Positions 50,236 through 58,316 of a DNA stretch of 64,000 bases are shown piece after piece. The stretch comes from Nocardia sp. alder85J (GTDB lineage: Bacteria > Actinomycetota > Actinomycetes > Mycobacteriales > Mycobacteriaceae). The DNA is taken from NCBI RefSeq assembly GCF_020176955.2, contig NZ_JAIUCZ020000002.1, forward strand, positions 992,001 through 1,056,000. Reading direction: 5' to 3'. The notes under the pieces were generated by a model. The model ran no database searches. It saw nothing but the letters and a program-made list of their open reading frames with translations, and had not been told where the DNA came from. The stretch's first letter is position 1. Each line of letters begins with the position of its first letter. The position numbers were made by a program, and so were the translations under genes.

Positions 50236-51222
50236 TCAACCGACCCGGCGGAATCCGGCCCGTCGGCGCTCGGTCGCCGCACTCGCCAGCGCCCGCCGGT
50301 GCAACTGCCCGTCGACCGCCTCGATCACCTGTCCGGTGGTGATCTCCAGCAACCCCGGATCGGGCAGATCGCCGTCGGGTTCGCCGATCCGGCCCGACCA
50401 CAGCACCGCGTGCCGCCCCAGCAGATGCGGCGGCGGGCCGCCCCGGCTCGGCGAGGTCGGCCCGAACAGCACCACCGTCCTGGTCCCGAACGCGGTCGCC
50501 AGATGCGCCACTCCGGTATCGCCGCACACCATCAGCCCGGCCTCCGCGACCGTCGCGGCGAGTTCGATCAGATTCTGCTTACCCGCCAGCACCTGCCGCT
50601 GCGGCAGGCCCGCGCGCGCGGCGATCTCCAGCGCCGCGGGCCGGTCGAACTCGTCGCCGGTGAGCACCACCTCGCGACCGGTCACCAGTAGATGGGCGAC
50701 CACCGCGGCGAACCGATCCGCCGGCCACTGCCGGGCCGCGGCGCCCGCACCGGCGTGCACCACCACGCAATCCCGATGGCTGGTCGTCGAAACCGGCGGC
50801 ACCAGGCCGAGATTGCGCCGATCGGCGTTCATGCCGTCGGTCTCCAGCAGATGGCACCAGCGATCGACCTCGTGCATCTCCGGCTGCCACTCCGGCCCGC
50901 CGACCTCGGGCACGCCCGGGTGACGATAGGTGAGGATGCGCCCCGGCGAGGTCCGGGCCAGTTCGACGATGCCCTCGGCGCCACCGCTGTGCAGATTCAC
51001 CGCCAGCTCGGGTGGTTCGCCCTCCCAGCGCAGACTCCTGGCATCGGCGGTCGGCGTCAGCTCGTCCACCGACGTGATCAGGTCGACGATCGGCTTGAGT
51101 CGTTGTGGCGCGGCCAGGACGAGGTGATCGTGCGGCCGGGCCCTGCGCAACGCCCGCAGCGCGGGCACCGCGGTGAGGAGATCACCGAGCCCGCGCGCAC
51201 GCAGCACGAGTACAACCGCCAC
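50236..51222 (-). CDS. Glycosyltransferase family 9 protein (heptosyltransferase-like)
   Basis: The 328-residue GT-B protein starts MAVVLVLRARGLGDLLTAVPALRAL, the GT9 N-terminal motif, and has VVVHAGAGAAARQWPADRFAAVVAHL and VCGDTGVAHLATAFGTRTVVLFGPTSPSRGG in the nucleotide-sugar half. GTG 51222 follows AGGAGA; ATG 51240 is also possible. The acceptor in a Gram-positive mycolate organism is not lipopolysaccharide, so the target glycan is unknown. Confidence 0.9.
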   Translation of the reverse strand: MAVVLVLRARGLGDLLTAVPALRALRRARPHDHLVLAAPQRLKPIVDLITSVDELTPTADARSLRWEGEPPELAVNLHSGGAEGIVELARTSPGRILTYRHPGVPEVGGPEWQPEMHEVDRWCHLLETDGMNADRRNLGLVPPVSTTSHRDCVVVHAGAGAAARQWPADRFAAVVAHLLVTGREVVLTGDEFDRPAALEIAARAGLPQRQVLAGKQNLIELAATVAEAGLMVCGDTGVAHLATAFGTRTVVLFGPTSPSRGGPPPHLLGRHAVLWSGRIGEPDGDLPDPGLLEITTGQVIEAVDGQLHRRALASAATERRRAGFRRVG

Positions 51223-51344
51223 CGCAGCTCTCCTAGCCATCCACAACAGTGACAACGTCTCGACTCCCGCCGGACGGCCCGGCCGCCGGAAGCCACTTGG
51301 ACATGACTACCCGACGGGCACGCGGCCGAAACGCGAACCGATCC

Positions 51345-51380
51345 GTGATATTTCATCTGTGATATCACGTTTGTGATATC
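51345..51380. promoter_or_regulatory. Three GTGATAT repeats at 14-base period
   Basis: GTGATAT at 51345, 51359 and 51373; the middle copy extends to the palindrome GTGATATCAC. They lie about 100 bases before the small secreted protein gene and upstream of the divergent GT9 gene. The arrangement suggests an oligomeric regulator; the family is unknown. Confidence 0.5.
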
Positions 51381-51480
51381 CGACCGCAATCCGCGGGGAA
51401 CGGCCTTCCTGCCGCCCCCGCCCCGCCGGTTCGCTAGCCTGGTGTGCACGGGTCGGGATCCAAAGAAATTGGAGGCACAG

Positions 51481-51774
51481 ATGTTTCGTACCGCTGGGTT
51501 CGCCGCGGCGGTCGTCGCGGCCGGCGCCATGGGCGTGCTCGTCGCCGGACCGGCGCAGGCCGCCGACGGCACGGTCAGCATCAACGGCAAGGTCTACGAC
51601 AACCCGACCGGCTGCATCGACACCGGCAATTCGTTCCAGACCATCGTCGGCAACACCACCGACAAGGTCGTCGAGGTCCACGCCGGCCGGCACTGCACCG
51701 GTCCGGTCGTGGGTACGGTCGATCCGGCCGGTATCACCATGGTGCCGAACGGCAGCCTGCTGATCGTGGAGTAA
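51481..51774 (+). CDS. Small secreted protein with two cysteines, unknown function
   Basis: The 97-residue protein has a clear Sec signal peptide (MFRTAGFAAAVVAAGAMGVLVAGPAQAADG; cleavage after AQA). The mature part of about 70 residues has beta-type sequence and two Cys (GCIDTGN and RHCTGPV) that could form a disulfide. ATG 51481 has an ideal TTGGAGG site. Similar small secreted proteins are widespread in Nocardia and Streptomyces; no function is known to me. A strong terminator follows. Confidence 0.82.
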   Translation: MFRTAGFAAAVVAAGAMGVLVAGPAQAADGTVSINGKVYDNPTGCIDTGNSFQTIVGNTTDKVVEVHAGRHCTGPVVGTVDPAGITMVPNGSLLIVE

Positions 51775-51798
51775 CACGGTCCGCTCGCGGATCGTCGA

Positions 51799-51826
51799 GC
51801 CGCCGCCGATACGGCGGCGGCTTTTC
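51799..51826 (+). terminator. Rho-independent terminator after the secreted protein gene
   Basis: Perfect ten-base-pair stem GCCGCCGCCG / CGGCGGCGGC, loop ATA, followed by TTTTCT. Confidence 0.88.
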
Positions 51827-51874
51827 TACTACTCGGCGTAGTTTTCGCCACGCGATCCACTACGCTGTGCACCC

Positions 51875-52225
51875 ATGACAGTCGTCTACAACCTGGTGGT
51901 CGTGACCCACCTCCTCGGTCTCGCCGCCGTCATCGGCGGCTACGCGGCCGGACAGCCCAAGGTCTCCGCCGTCATGGTGTGGGGCGCCCGGGCGCAGATC
52001 GTCACCGGCCTCGTCCTCGTCGGCCTCGCCGACTCCGTCCACTCCCTGGACAAACATCTCGACATGGCGAAGATCATCACCAAGCTCGTGATCGCGGTCG
52101 CCGTCGCCGCATTCGCCGAAATCGGCCACGCCGACGCCAAGCGCGACAAGTCCCTGCCGTGGATGACCCACGCCGCCGGCCTGCTCGCCATCACCAACGT
52201 CTTCGTCGCCGTGCTCTGGCACTGA
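51875..52225 (+). CDS. Small four-helix membrane protein
   Basis: The 116-residue protein has about four hydrophobic helices (LVVVTHLLGLAAVIGGYAAG, VMVWGARAQIVTGLVLVGL, KIITKLVIAVAVAAFAEIGH, AAGLLAITNVFVAVLWH) and polar loops with His and Lys. It belongs to a conserved actinobacterial set without known function. It lies about 50 bases after the terminator, so it has its own promoter. Confidence 0.8.
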   Translation: MTVVYNLVVVTHLLGLAAVIGGYAAGQPKVSAVMVWGARAQIVTGLVLVGLADSVHSLDKHLDMAKIITKLVIAVAVAAFAEIGHADAKRDKSLPWMTHAAGLLAITNVFVAVLWH

Positions 52226-52392
52226 GCCCCCGCTCCCGCCGGCGGCGTCCCCGAGAACCCGTGCGGGCGTGCAGCATTCATAGCGCATTGACATCGGAAG
52301 CGATGTGCCGCACACTCGTCACAGGATCCGGGGACGCCGCCCATCCCGGCCGACCGGACCGGCATATCGGCGAAAGCTGATGGGGGACAACG

Positions 52393-53307
52393 ATGTCCGG
52401 CGGTGACAATGACCTGCCCTCGGCCCCCGGCGGTTCGGGCTCACCGGCCCACCCCCATGCCCGGCCATTCGCACCACCCTCGCACCCCCTCCCCGCCACC
52501 GGCGGCCTCGCCGCCGACCCGGCCTTTCTCGACCTCGACACCCGCCCCGGACAACGCATCTGGCTCCTGGCCACCTGGCTGTGGTGGCGGCTCGACGAAC
52601 GTCAACGGCACCGGCTCGGCCACACCGACCTCATCCACACCCTCCGCATCGGTCTCTCGGCCCAAGCCCTGCTGTCCGTCCCACCGCCCGCCCCGCCCCA
52701 TCTCCGGCCCCTGACGAAACCGCGCGACCTCGGCCCCTCGGTGGATCCCGGTGACGGTCGACCAGTGGCGGACTCCCGTGACCTCCCGCCGTCGGTGAGC
52801 TCCGGCGACCCTCGGCCGTCGGTGTGCCCAGGTGACCTCCGGCCGTCGGTGACCTCCGGTGATCCGATGGCGGCCCTGCTCGCGGCGACCGGTGCCCGGA
52901 CGGTCCCCACGCCGCTGCGCGCCGCCGCGGCACTTGCCGCCCGGCTGCCGGCCCCCGCTGTCGACCGGCGTCTGCACCCCCTGCTCGCCGATCTGCTCGG
53001 CCAACTTCCCGCACCGGCCGCCGGAACGCGCCCCGCAGCCCGGTTCCGGCTGCACACCGCCCTGCGTCATCTCGAACGCACTCGCGCCGACCTCGTCGAA
53101 ACCGCCGCCACCGGAGTCCCGCTCGCCTCCGCTCTGCACGGCTGGATGCTCGCCGCCGTCACCGCCGCCGCCTGCGCGATCGCCGCCGACCCCGAGCGCT
53201 ACCGGGCCACCGGACTGTTCCCGATCCGGCCCGACACCACCACGACCACGCATCACCACAGCGCCACGCCCGCGGGGCTTGCTGCCCTGCACGGGCCGCC
53301 GCTCTGA
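52393..53307 (+). CDS. Hypothetical protein with internal nine-residue repeats
   Basis: The 304-residue protein is of unknown family. It has a Pro/His-rich N terminus, an ordered helical stretch (GQRIWLLATWLWWRLDERQRHRLGH), a central array of six nine-residue repeats of the SVSSGDPRP type (DNA 52711-52872), then a helical Ala/Leu-rich region and a Thr/His tail (DTTTTTHHHS). ATG 52393 follows GGGGA. No signal peptide or transmembrane segment is clear. Codon use fits the local genes, so it looks real. Confidence 0.65.
   Translation: MSGGDNDLPSAPGGSGSPAHPHARPFAPPSHPLPATGGLAADPAFLDLDTRPGQRIWLLATWLWWRLDERQRHRLGHTDLIHTLRIGLSAQALLSVPPPAPPHLRPLTKPRDLGPSVDPGDGRPVADSRDLPPSVSSGDPRPSVCPGDLRPSVTSGDPMAALLAATGARTVPTPLRAAAALAARLPAPAVDRRLHPLLADLLGQLPAPAAGTRPAARFRLHTALRHLERTRADLVETAATGVPLASALHGWMLAAVTAAACAIAADPERYRATGLFPIRPDTTTTTHHHSATPAGLAALHGPPL
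52711..52872 (+). repeat. Six 27-base in-frame tandem repeats
   Basis: Each unit encodes nine residues: LTKPRDLGP, SVDPGDGRP, VADSRDLPP, SVSSGDPRP, SVCPGDLRP, SVTSGDPMA. Length variation by whole units would keep the reading frame. Confidence 0.8.
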
Positions 53308-53407
53308 GCGCGGAGGACAGGGCGCCTGCGGTGCCGAGCGCGAGATCGGCGACAGCACCGAGCGGACGGTACCGGACGGGTCGCCTCGAGTGGGTGCCGC
53401 GGCGTGC

Positions 53408-53917
53408 TCAGAGCACGTCGATATCCTCCACGCGCAACTGCTCCGGGAACACGAACCGCCGCAGCGCCCAGAACCGGAACGCCATCGCCAGCAGCACACC
53501 CAGGATCTGTCCGCTCACGAAGTTCGACACCGCCTGCGTCGTGGCGGTCACGTGCGGCACGCGGATGTGGAACAGGTACAGCGCGATCGCCTGCGGAATC
53601 AGCGTCACCACGATCGCCAGCGCACTCACCGCGAAGAACAGCGCCGCCTCGTGATGCCGCTGCCGCCCGCCCCGGCTGCTGAACGACCACTCCCGGTTCA
53701 GCACATACGACACGATCGTCGCGAACAGCACGCCGAGTGCGCGAGCCGTCAACGGCTTGTCCTGCAAGACCGTGAATTTCAGGGTGTAGACCATCCCGGT
53801 ATCGACGAACCAGGTGACGGCCCCCACGACCGCGAACTTCATCAGCTCCTGATGCCGGACCAGGGCGGCGCGATAACCGGCGGGAAGTCGATCGAGCACA
53901 GGCTGTACCAGCGACAC
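53408..53917 (-). CDS. GtrA family membrane protein
   Basis: The 169-residue protein has four helices (MKFAVVGAVTWFVDTGMVYTLK, ARALGVLFATIVSYVLNREWSF, FFAVSALAIVVTLIPQAIALYLF, QILGVLLAMAFRFWALRRFVF), the GtrA pattern with the conserved NREWSF. GtrA-like proteins are thought to help flip polyprenyl-linked sugars used in cell-envelope glycans. GTG start at 53917. It is convergent with the repeat protein gene. Confidence 0.9.
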   Translation of the reverse strand: MSLVQPVLDRLPAGYRAALVRHQELMKFAVVGAVTWFVDTGMVYTLKFTVLQDKPLTARALGVLFATIVSYVLNREWSFSSRGGRQRHHEAALFFAVSALAIVVTLIPQAIALYLFHIRVPHVTATTQAVSNFVSGQILGVLLAMAFRFWALRRFVFPEQLRVEDIDVL

Positions 53918-54016
53918 GCCCCCACCCTAGCCGTCACCGGCCGACCCGGCACCCTGTCGGCGGCATTACCTCCCAGGTCATTGTTCCGGGTCCGGGTGGT
54001 TCCTACCATCGACGGA

Positions 54017-54793
54017 ATGCACAGCCCGACCGCGGGAGACCTGCTCCGCCACTGGCGTACCACCCGCCGCCTCAGCCAACTGGAACTCGCCGGCCGCGCC
54101 GACACTTCGTCGCGGCATCTGAGTTTCATCGAAACCGGTCGCGCCACCCCCAGCCGGCAGATGATCCTGCATCTGTCCGACAACCTGGACATCCCACTGC
54201 GCGAACGCAATCGACTGCTGCTGGCCGCCGGCTACGCCCCCGTGTACGCCGAACCCGCGCTCGACACCACCGCCATGGCACCGGTGCGCACCGCCGTCCG
54301 GCAGATCCTCACCGGACACGAGCCGTATCCCGCGCTCGCCGTGGACATGCACTGGACGATGGTCGACGCCAACGCCGGGGCCGGCCTGTTCCTCGACGGC
54401 ATCCCCGACGAACTGCTGACCCCGCCGGTCAACGCGCTGCGCCTGAGCCTGCACCCGCGCGGCCTCGCTCCCCGCCTCACCAACCTGGCCGAATGGCGCG
54501 GGCACGTGCTCGACCGCTTGCAGCGGCAGGTCGATGTCACCGGCTCCGCCGACGCCGCGGCGCTGCACGCCGAACTGAGCGCCTATCCGGGCGGCACCGA
54601 CCACACCGGCCTGCCCGAGCCGGATCAGGCGGTCGTCCCGCTGCGCCTGCGCCACGACGGCCGGGACCTGTCCTTCCTCAGCGTGACCTCGGTCTTCGGC
54701 ACCCCGATGAACATCACCGTCGCCGAACTGGCCATCGAGTCGTTCTTCCCCGCCGACGCCGCGACCGCCGAGTACCTGCACAGCCGCCGGTGA
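54017..54793 (+). CDS. XRE family regulator with MmyB-like ligand-binding domain
   Basis: The 258-residue protein has an N-terminal helix-turn-helix (GDLLRHWRTTRRLSQLELAGRADTSSRHLSFIETGRATPSRQMILHLSDNLDIPLRERNRLLLAAGYAP) and a C-terminal PAS-like MmyB domain (PALAVDMHWTMVDANAGAGLFLDG ... MNITVAELAIESFFPAD), which may bind fatty-acid-like ligands. Its stop overlaps the next start as GTGA, coupling it to the kinase-like gene. Confidence 0.9.
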   Translation: MHSPTAGDLLRHWRTTRRLSQLELAGRADTSSRHLSFIETGRATPSRQMILHLSDNLDIPLRERNRLLLAAGYAPVYAEPALDTTAMAPVRTAVRQILTGHEPYPALAVDMHWTMVDANAGAGLFLDGIPDELLTPPVNALRLSLHPRGLAPRLTNLAEWRGHVLDRLQRQVDVTGSADAAALHAELSAYPGGTDHTGLPEPDQAVVPLRLRHDGRDLSFLSVTSVFGTPMNITVAELAIESFFPADAATAEYLHSRR

Positions 54794-55650
54794 CCGCCCC
54801 GACCGCACGTCTGGAAGCGCTGCTGGGCGTCCCGATCGTCGCCGTTGGGGAAGTGGGCCGCGGGCCCACCGGGACGCTGTCCCGCGCCCGCTCGGCCACC
54901 GGCGCCGAGTATTTCGTGAAAGCGGCCACTGCACATCGGGATTCCGGCGGTGCGCTGACCGCGGAGGTGGCCGGCCTGCGCTGGCTCGGGCAGGTGGCGC
55001 CCGCGGGTCTGATCCCGGAGGTGTGGTCCGACGGTCACGGCCTGCTGGTGCTGCCCTGGCTCACCGAGACGGCCCCCACCGCCGCGGCCGCAGACCGTTT
55101 CGGCCGGGAGCTGGCGGCCCTGCACACCGCGTCGCCGGGCCGCTTCGGCGGCGGCTGGCCGGGCTGGATCGCGACTGTGCCGCAGGACAATACGATCGAC
55201 CCGGGGGAGTGGGGCGACTGGTACGCCCGGCGGCGGCTGGCGCCGCTGCTGCCGGCCGCAGCGCCGCGGCTGGGTGCGCGCGGAGTCGCGCTGCTCGATC
55301 GGGTCGTGGCCGAGATCGACCGGTTGGCCGGACCGCCGGAGCCGCCCGGTCGTATCCACGGCGATCTGTGGTCGGGCAATGTGCTCTGGACCGAATCCGG
55401 TGTGCGGCTGGTCGATCCGGCCGCGCACGGCGGCCATCGCGAAACCGATCTGGCCATGCTGGCCCTGTTCGGCGCGCCTCGGCTGGACCGGATCCTCGCC
55501 GCCTATCGGGAGGTCGCTCCGCTCGCGGACGGCTGGCAGCGGCGCGTGCCGCTGCACCAGCTGTATCCGCTGCTGGTGCACGTGGTGCTGTTCGGCGGTT
55601 CGTACGCCGCCCGGACCGTCGCCGCGGCCGAGGCGGTCCTGGGGGAGTAG
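54790..55650 (+). CDS. Fructosamine/ketosamine-3-kinase family protein
   Basis: The 286-residue aminoglycoside-kinase-fold protein has RIHGDLWSGNVLWTESGVRLVDPAAHGGHRETDLAML, the FN3K signature containing the catalytic Asp and metal-binding Asp, and a Lys in EYFVKAAT for ATP. Family members phosphorylate sugar moieties on glycated amines, leading to their removal. Coupled by a four-base overlap to the MmyB-type regulator, which may control it. Confidence 0.88.
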   Translation: MTAPTARLEALLGVPIVAVGEVGRGPTGTLSRARSATGAEYFVKAATAHRDSGGALTAEVAGLRWLGQVAPAGLIPEVWSDGHGLLVLPWLTETAPTAAAADRFGRELAALHTASPGRFGGGWPGWIATVPQDNTIDPGEWGDWYARRRLAPLLPAAAPRLGARGVALLDRVVAEIDRLAGPPEPPGRIHGDLWSGNVLWTESGVRLVDPAAHGGHRETDLAMLALFGAPRLDRILAAYREVAPLADGWQRRVPLHQLYPLLVHVVLFGGSYAARTVAAAEAVLGE

Positions 55651-55765
55651 CGCCCCGGTGCCGGTCGCATCGAAACGCCGTGCGCGGCAACCTCGGATCG
55701 TCGTCGTGGCAGACCTGCCCCGGACCGGGCCATCGGAGCGGACCTGACTAAAAAATAATACTATC

Positions 55766-55786
55766 TAGATATGCGCATCTACGCAT
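55766..55786 (+). repeat. 21-base leader motif, copy 1 (before the YaeR-like gene)
   Basis: TAGATATGCGCATCTACGCA plus T; contains the inverted repeat ATGCG-N6-CGCAT. One base differs from the copy at 56312. It lies in an AT-rich leader about 130 bases before the YaeR-like start, in a frame beginning MRIYA. Confidence 0.7.
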
Positions 55787-55898
55787 TAGAAGCTGTCCAT
55801 GTCGGAATCGGCGCACGGAATGCGGAAGATCGAAGAAAAGCAGGGAGGGGGGGAGAGTGTCGCCCGGTGGTGGGTGCGTCGCCGACTACGGTCGGGGC

Positions 55899-56285
55899 AT
55901 GCAGTTGCGGCGCATCCATCACGTGGCGATCATCGCCTCGGACTACGGGCGGTCGAAGGCGTTCTATACCGAGGTGCTGGGCCTGCGGGTGCTCGCCGAG
56001 AACTATCGGGCCGAACGTGATTCGTACAAGCTGGATCTGGCATTGCCCGACGGCGCCCAGCTGGAGCTGTTCTCGTTCCCGGACCCGCCGGCGCGGCCCT
56101 CGCGGCCGGAGGCGCAGGGGCTGCGGCACCTGGCCTTCGTGGTGCCGGATGTGGCCGCGGCCCTGGCCGAACTGCGGGCGCGGGGAATCGCGACCGAGGA
56201 CGTCCGCGTCGACGAGTACACGGGCAAGCGGTTCGCTTTCTTCGCCGACCCCGACGGGCTGCCACTGGAGCTGTACGAGGCGTGA
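55899..56285 (+). CDS. yaeR: YaeR-type VOC (glyoxalase/bleomycin-resistance fold) metalloprotein
   Basis: The 128-residue protein follows E. coli YaeR (GloA2) closely: IHHVAIIASDYGRSKAFYTEVLG, ELFSFPDPPARPSRPEAQGLRHLAF and KRFAFFADPDGLPLELYEA. The metal-site His and Glu residues of the fold (HHVA, LELF, RHLAF, LELYE) are present. Function is a lyase or dioxygenase of the vicinal-oxygen-chelate fold; substrate unknown. ATG 55899 fits the family start. A long leader with a motif repeated before the next gene precedes it. Confidence 0.92.
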   Translation: MQLRRIHHVAIIASDYGRSKAFYTEVLGLRVLAENYRAERDSYKLDLALPDGAQLELFSFPDPPARPSRPEAQGLRHLAFVVPDVAAALAELRARGIATEDVRVDEYTGKRFAFFADPDGLPLELYEA

Positions 56286-56311
56286 GCCTAGATATTGGCA
56301 ATTGGGAGATG

Positions 56312-56332
56312 TAGATATGCGCATCAACGCAT
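56312..56332 (+). repeat. 21-base leader motif, copy 2 (before ppiA)
   Basis: Same motif as at 55766 with A for T at position 15; the inverted repeat ATGCG-N6-CGCAT is kept. It is followed by two further small hairpins (CATGTC-TC-GACATG and GTGTC-N6-GACAC) in a 200-base leader of the isomerase gene. Confidence 0.7.
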
Positions 56333-56486
56333 GTCTCGACATGAAGTGTGTCGATGCGGACACAACGCACCGATTCGAAAGAGAGCATCGAGGGGGAGGG
56401 GAGGGCCCGGTCGGGGGCCGGATTCTCATCGCCGCAGGCCAAGAACGGTTGTCCGGAGCCGGTTCCCGGTCCCATACGATGGCCGA

Positions 56487-56978
56487 ATGACCAAAGTGCT
56501 GCTGAATACTTCCGCCGGGGACATCACCCTGGAGCTCGATGAGGAGAAGGCGCCGAAGACCGTCGCCAACTTCCTCGACTACGTGCGTTCCGGCCACTAC
56601 GCCGGGACCGTCTTCCACCGGGTGATCCCGAACTTCATGATCCAGGGCGGCGGCCTGACCGCCGACATGCAGCAGAAGCCGGCGCCGAACCGGGTGGAGA
56701 ACGAGGCGAGCAACGGGCTGCGCAACGACAAGTACACCGTGGCCATGGCCCGGACGTCGGATCCGCATTCGGCCAGTGCCCAGTTCTTCATCAACACCTC
56801 GGCCAACGACTTCCTGAACTACCCGGGTCAGGACGGCTGGGGCTATGCGGTGTTCGGCCGGGTCGCCGACGGCGTAGCCGTGGTGGATTCGATCGAGGGT
56901 GTGGCGACCGGTTCGAAGGCCGGTCATCAGGATGTGCCGAAGGAGCCGATCACCATCGTTGCGGCACAGGTGATCTGA
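56487..56978 (+). CDS. ppiA: Cyclophilin-type peptidyl-prolyl cis-trans isomerase
   Basis: The 163-residue protein is a complete bacterial cyclophilin (KTVANFLDYVRSGHYAGTVFHRVIPNFMIQGGG ... NGLRNDKYTVAMARTSDPHSASAQFFINTSANDFLN ... WGYAVFGRVADGVAVVDSI), including the FHRVI and QFFI active-site segments. No signal peptide, so cytoplasmic. It folds proline-containing proteins. In mycobacteria the equivalent PpiA is cytosolic or secreted. It shares a leader motif with the YaeR-like gene. Confidence 0.94.
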   Translation: MTKVLLNTSAGDITLELDEEKAPKTVANFLDYVRSGHYAGTVFHRVIPNFMIQGGGLTADMQQKPAPNRVENEASNGLRNDKYTVAMARTSDPHSASAQFFINTSANDFLNYPGQDGWGYAVFGRVADGVAVVDSIEGVATGSKAGHQDVPKEPITIVAAQVI

Positions 56979-57001
56979 TCCGGTTCGGTATCCGTTGATC
57001 G

Positions 57002-57034
57002 GTTCGGCGCCCGGCCACAGGCCGGGCGCCGAAC
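57002..57034. terminator. Strong hairpin between ppiA and the convergent phosphoribosyltransferase gene
   Basis: Perfect 15-base-pair stem GTTCGGCGCCCGGCC / GGCCGGGCGCCGAAC with a three-base loop, between convergent genes; probably bidirectional. Confidence 0.85.
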
Positions 57035-57040
57035 GGCGTT

Positions 57041-57535
57041 TCAGGCGTCGAGGACGCGGGGTTCGCGGTTCACCACGGGCGGCAGCACCGACCAGGGGAA
57101 GTTGATCCAGCGGTCGGTGTGCTTCCAGACGTATTCGCAGTCGACCTCCGAGCGCGGCTTCTGGTAGACCACCGCGCAGCGGACCTCGGCGACCTTGTCA
57201 CTACAGAAGTCGCGCACCAGTTTCAGGGTGGCGCCGGTGTCGGCGACGTCGTCGGCGACCAGGACGCGGGCGCCGGCCAGGTCGACGGCGCTGGGCACCG
57301 GCGGCAGCACGACCGGCATGTCCAGCCGCTGGTCGACGCCGGTGTAGAACTCGACGTTCATGACGTGCAGGTTCTTCACGTCGAGGGCGTAGCCGAGCGC
57401 GCCCGCGACGAACAGGCCGCCGCGGGCGATCGAGAGGATCAGGTCCGGCTCGAAGTCGTCCGCGGCGACCTGCTCGGCCAATTCCCGGCTGGCCGTGCCG
57501 AACAGGTCCCAGGTCAGTTCTTCACGGTCGGCCAT
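57041..57535 (-). CDS. Phosphoribosyltransferase family protein
   Basis: The 164-residue type I PRTase has the PRPP motif VLVADDVADTGATLKLV and an N-terminal loop SIARGGLFVAGALGYALDVKNLHV. The remaining hood residues resemble the hypoxanthine/xanthine PRTase-like group found in actinobacteria. It could salvage a purine or act on another base; not assigned. It follows a YdjM-like gene on the same strand after 24 bases. Confidence 0.9.
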   Translation of the reverse strand: MADREELTWDLFGTASRELAEQVAADDFEPDLILSIARGGLFVAGALGYALDVKNLHVMNVEFYTGVDQRLDMPVVLPPVPSAVDLAGARVLVADDVADTGATLKLVRDFCSDKVAEVRCAVVYQKPRSEVDCEYVWKHTDRWINFPWSVLPPVVNREPRVLDA

Positions 57536-57559
57536 GCGGGCTCCCTTGTGGTCGCGGGC

Positions 57560-58270
57560 TCAGGGATGGACGGTGATCGAGTACCAGAGCACCGCGAGCG
57601 TACCGGCCACGAACAGCGGTGACAGCACCCAGGTTTCGAGCTTGTTGCCGGTGCGGCTGATGATCGGGACGGCGGTCCGGATCTTCAGCGGCCAGAACAG
57701 GCGGCAGCCGTGATCGGTGAGGCAGTCGCCGAACAGGTGGATGAACGAGCCGAGACCGACGGAGAACGGTAACCAGGTCGGTTTGTCGGCGATCCAGTGG
57801 TCCATCACGAAGGTTCCGGCGGCCGCGATGATCGCCACCGTCGCATAGGAGCGGAACCCTTCGCCGGGCGGGCACAGGTTAAGGGCCCGGACCGCCAGCG
57901 CCAGCAGGAAGAAGACCAGGGCGAGGGTGAACCAGCGGCCGAGCCAGTGCACCCCGGCCCAGGTGCCGTACGTGACGAGGGCGACGAAGGCGAAGGAGTG
58001 GGTGGCATGCCGATGGCCGCCGGAGGCCCAGCTGATCGCCTTGCAGGCGTAGTGCGAAACCGGTCCCAGCACATGGGAAATGGTGCCGCTGGGGTGATCG
58101 GCGTCGGGTAACAGGGCGGCGCCGGCGGTGAGGAACGTGCCCATCACCAGATCGACGGTGCCGAGGTGACCACCCGAGACGACGGGGTAGGTGAGAAACG
58201 AAAGTGGCAGTGCGGCAGCGGCTCCGGACCAGGCCAGCGCGCCACTCGTTGCGTGCGAATGTCCTAACAT
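57560..58270 (-). CDS. YdjM/DUF457-like membrane-bound metal-dependent hydrolase
   Basis: The 236-residue membrane protein has several helices and conserved His/Asp clusters: HSHATSGALAW, GAALLPDADHPSGTISHVLGPVSHYACK, GGHRHATHSFAF and FIHLFGDCLTDHGCRLFWPLK. These match the YdjM/LexA-regulated membrane hydrolase family. ATG 58270. It probably cotranscribes with the phosphoribosyltransferase gene downstream and the kinase upstream. Biochemical role is unknown. Confidence 0.88.
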   Translation of the reverse strand: MLGHSHATSGALAWSGAAAALPLSFLTYPVVSGGHLGTVDLVMGTFLTAGAALLPDADHPSGTISHVLGPVSHYACKAISWASGGHRHATHSFAFVALVTYGTWAGVHWLGRWFTLALVFFLLALAVRALNLCPPGEGFRSYATVAIIAAAGTFVMDHWIADKPTWLPFSVGLGSFIHLFGDCLTDHGCRLFWPLKIRTAVPIISRTGNKLETWVLSPLFVAGTLAVLWYSITVHP

Positions 58271-58316
58271 CGCCGACGAGCCTAGCCGATCTTGGTCGGT
58301 CGGCCGTGGGAGTTGG

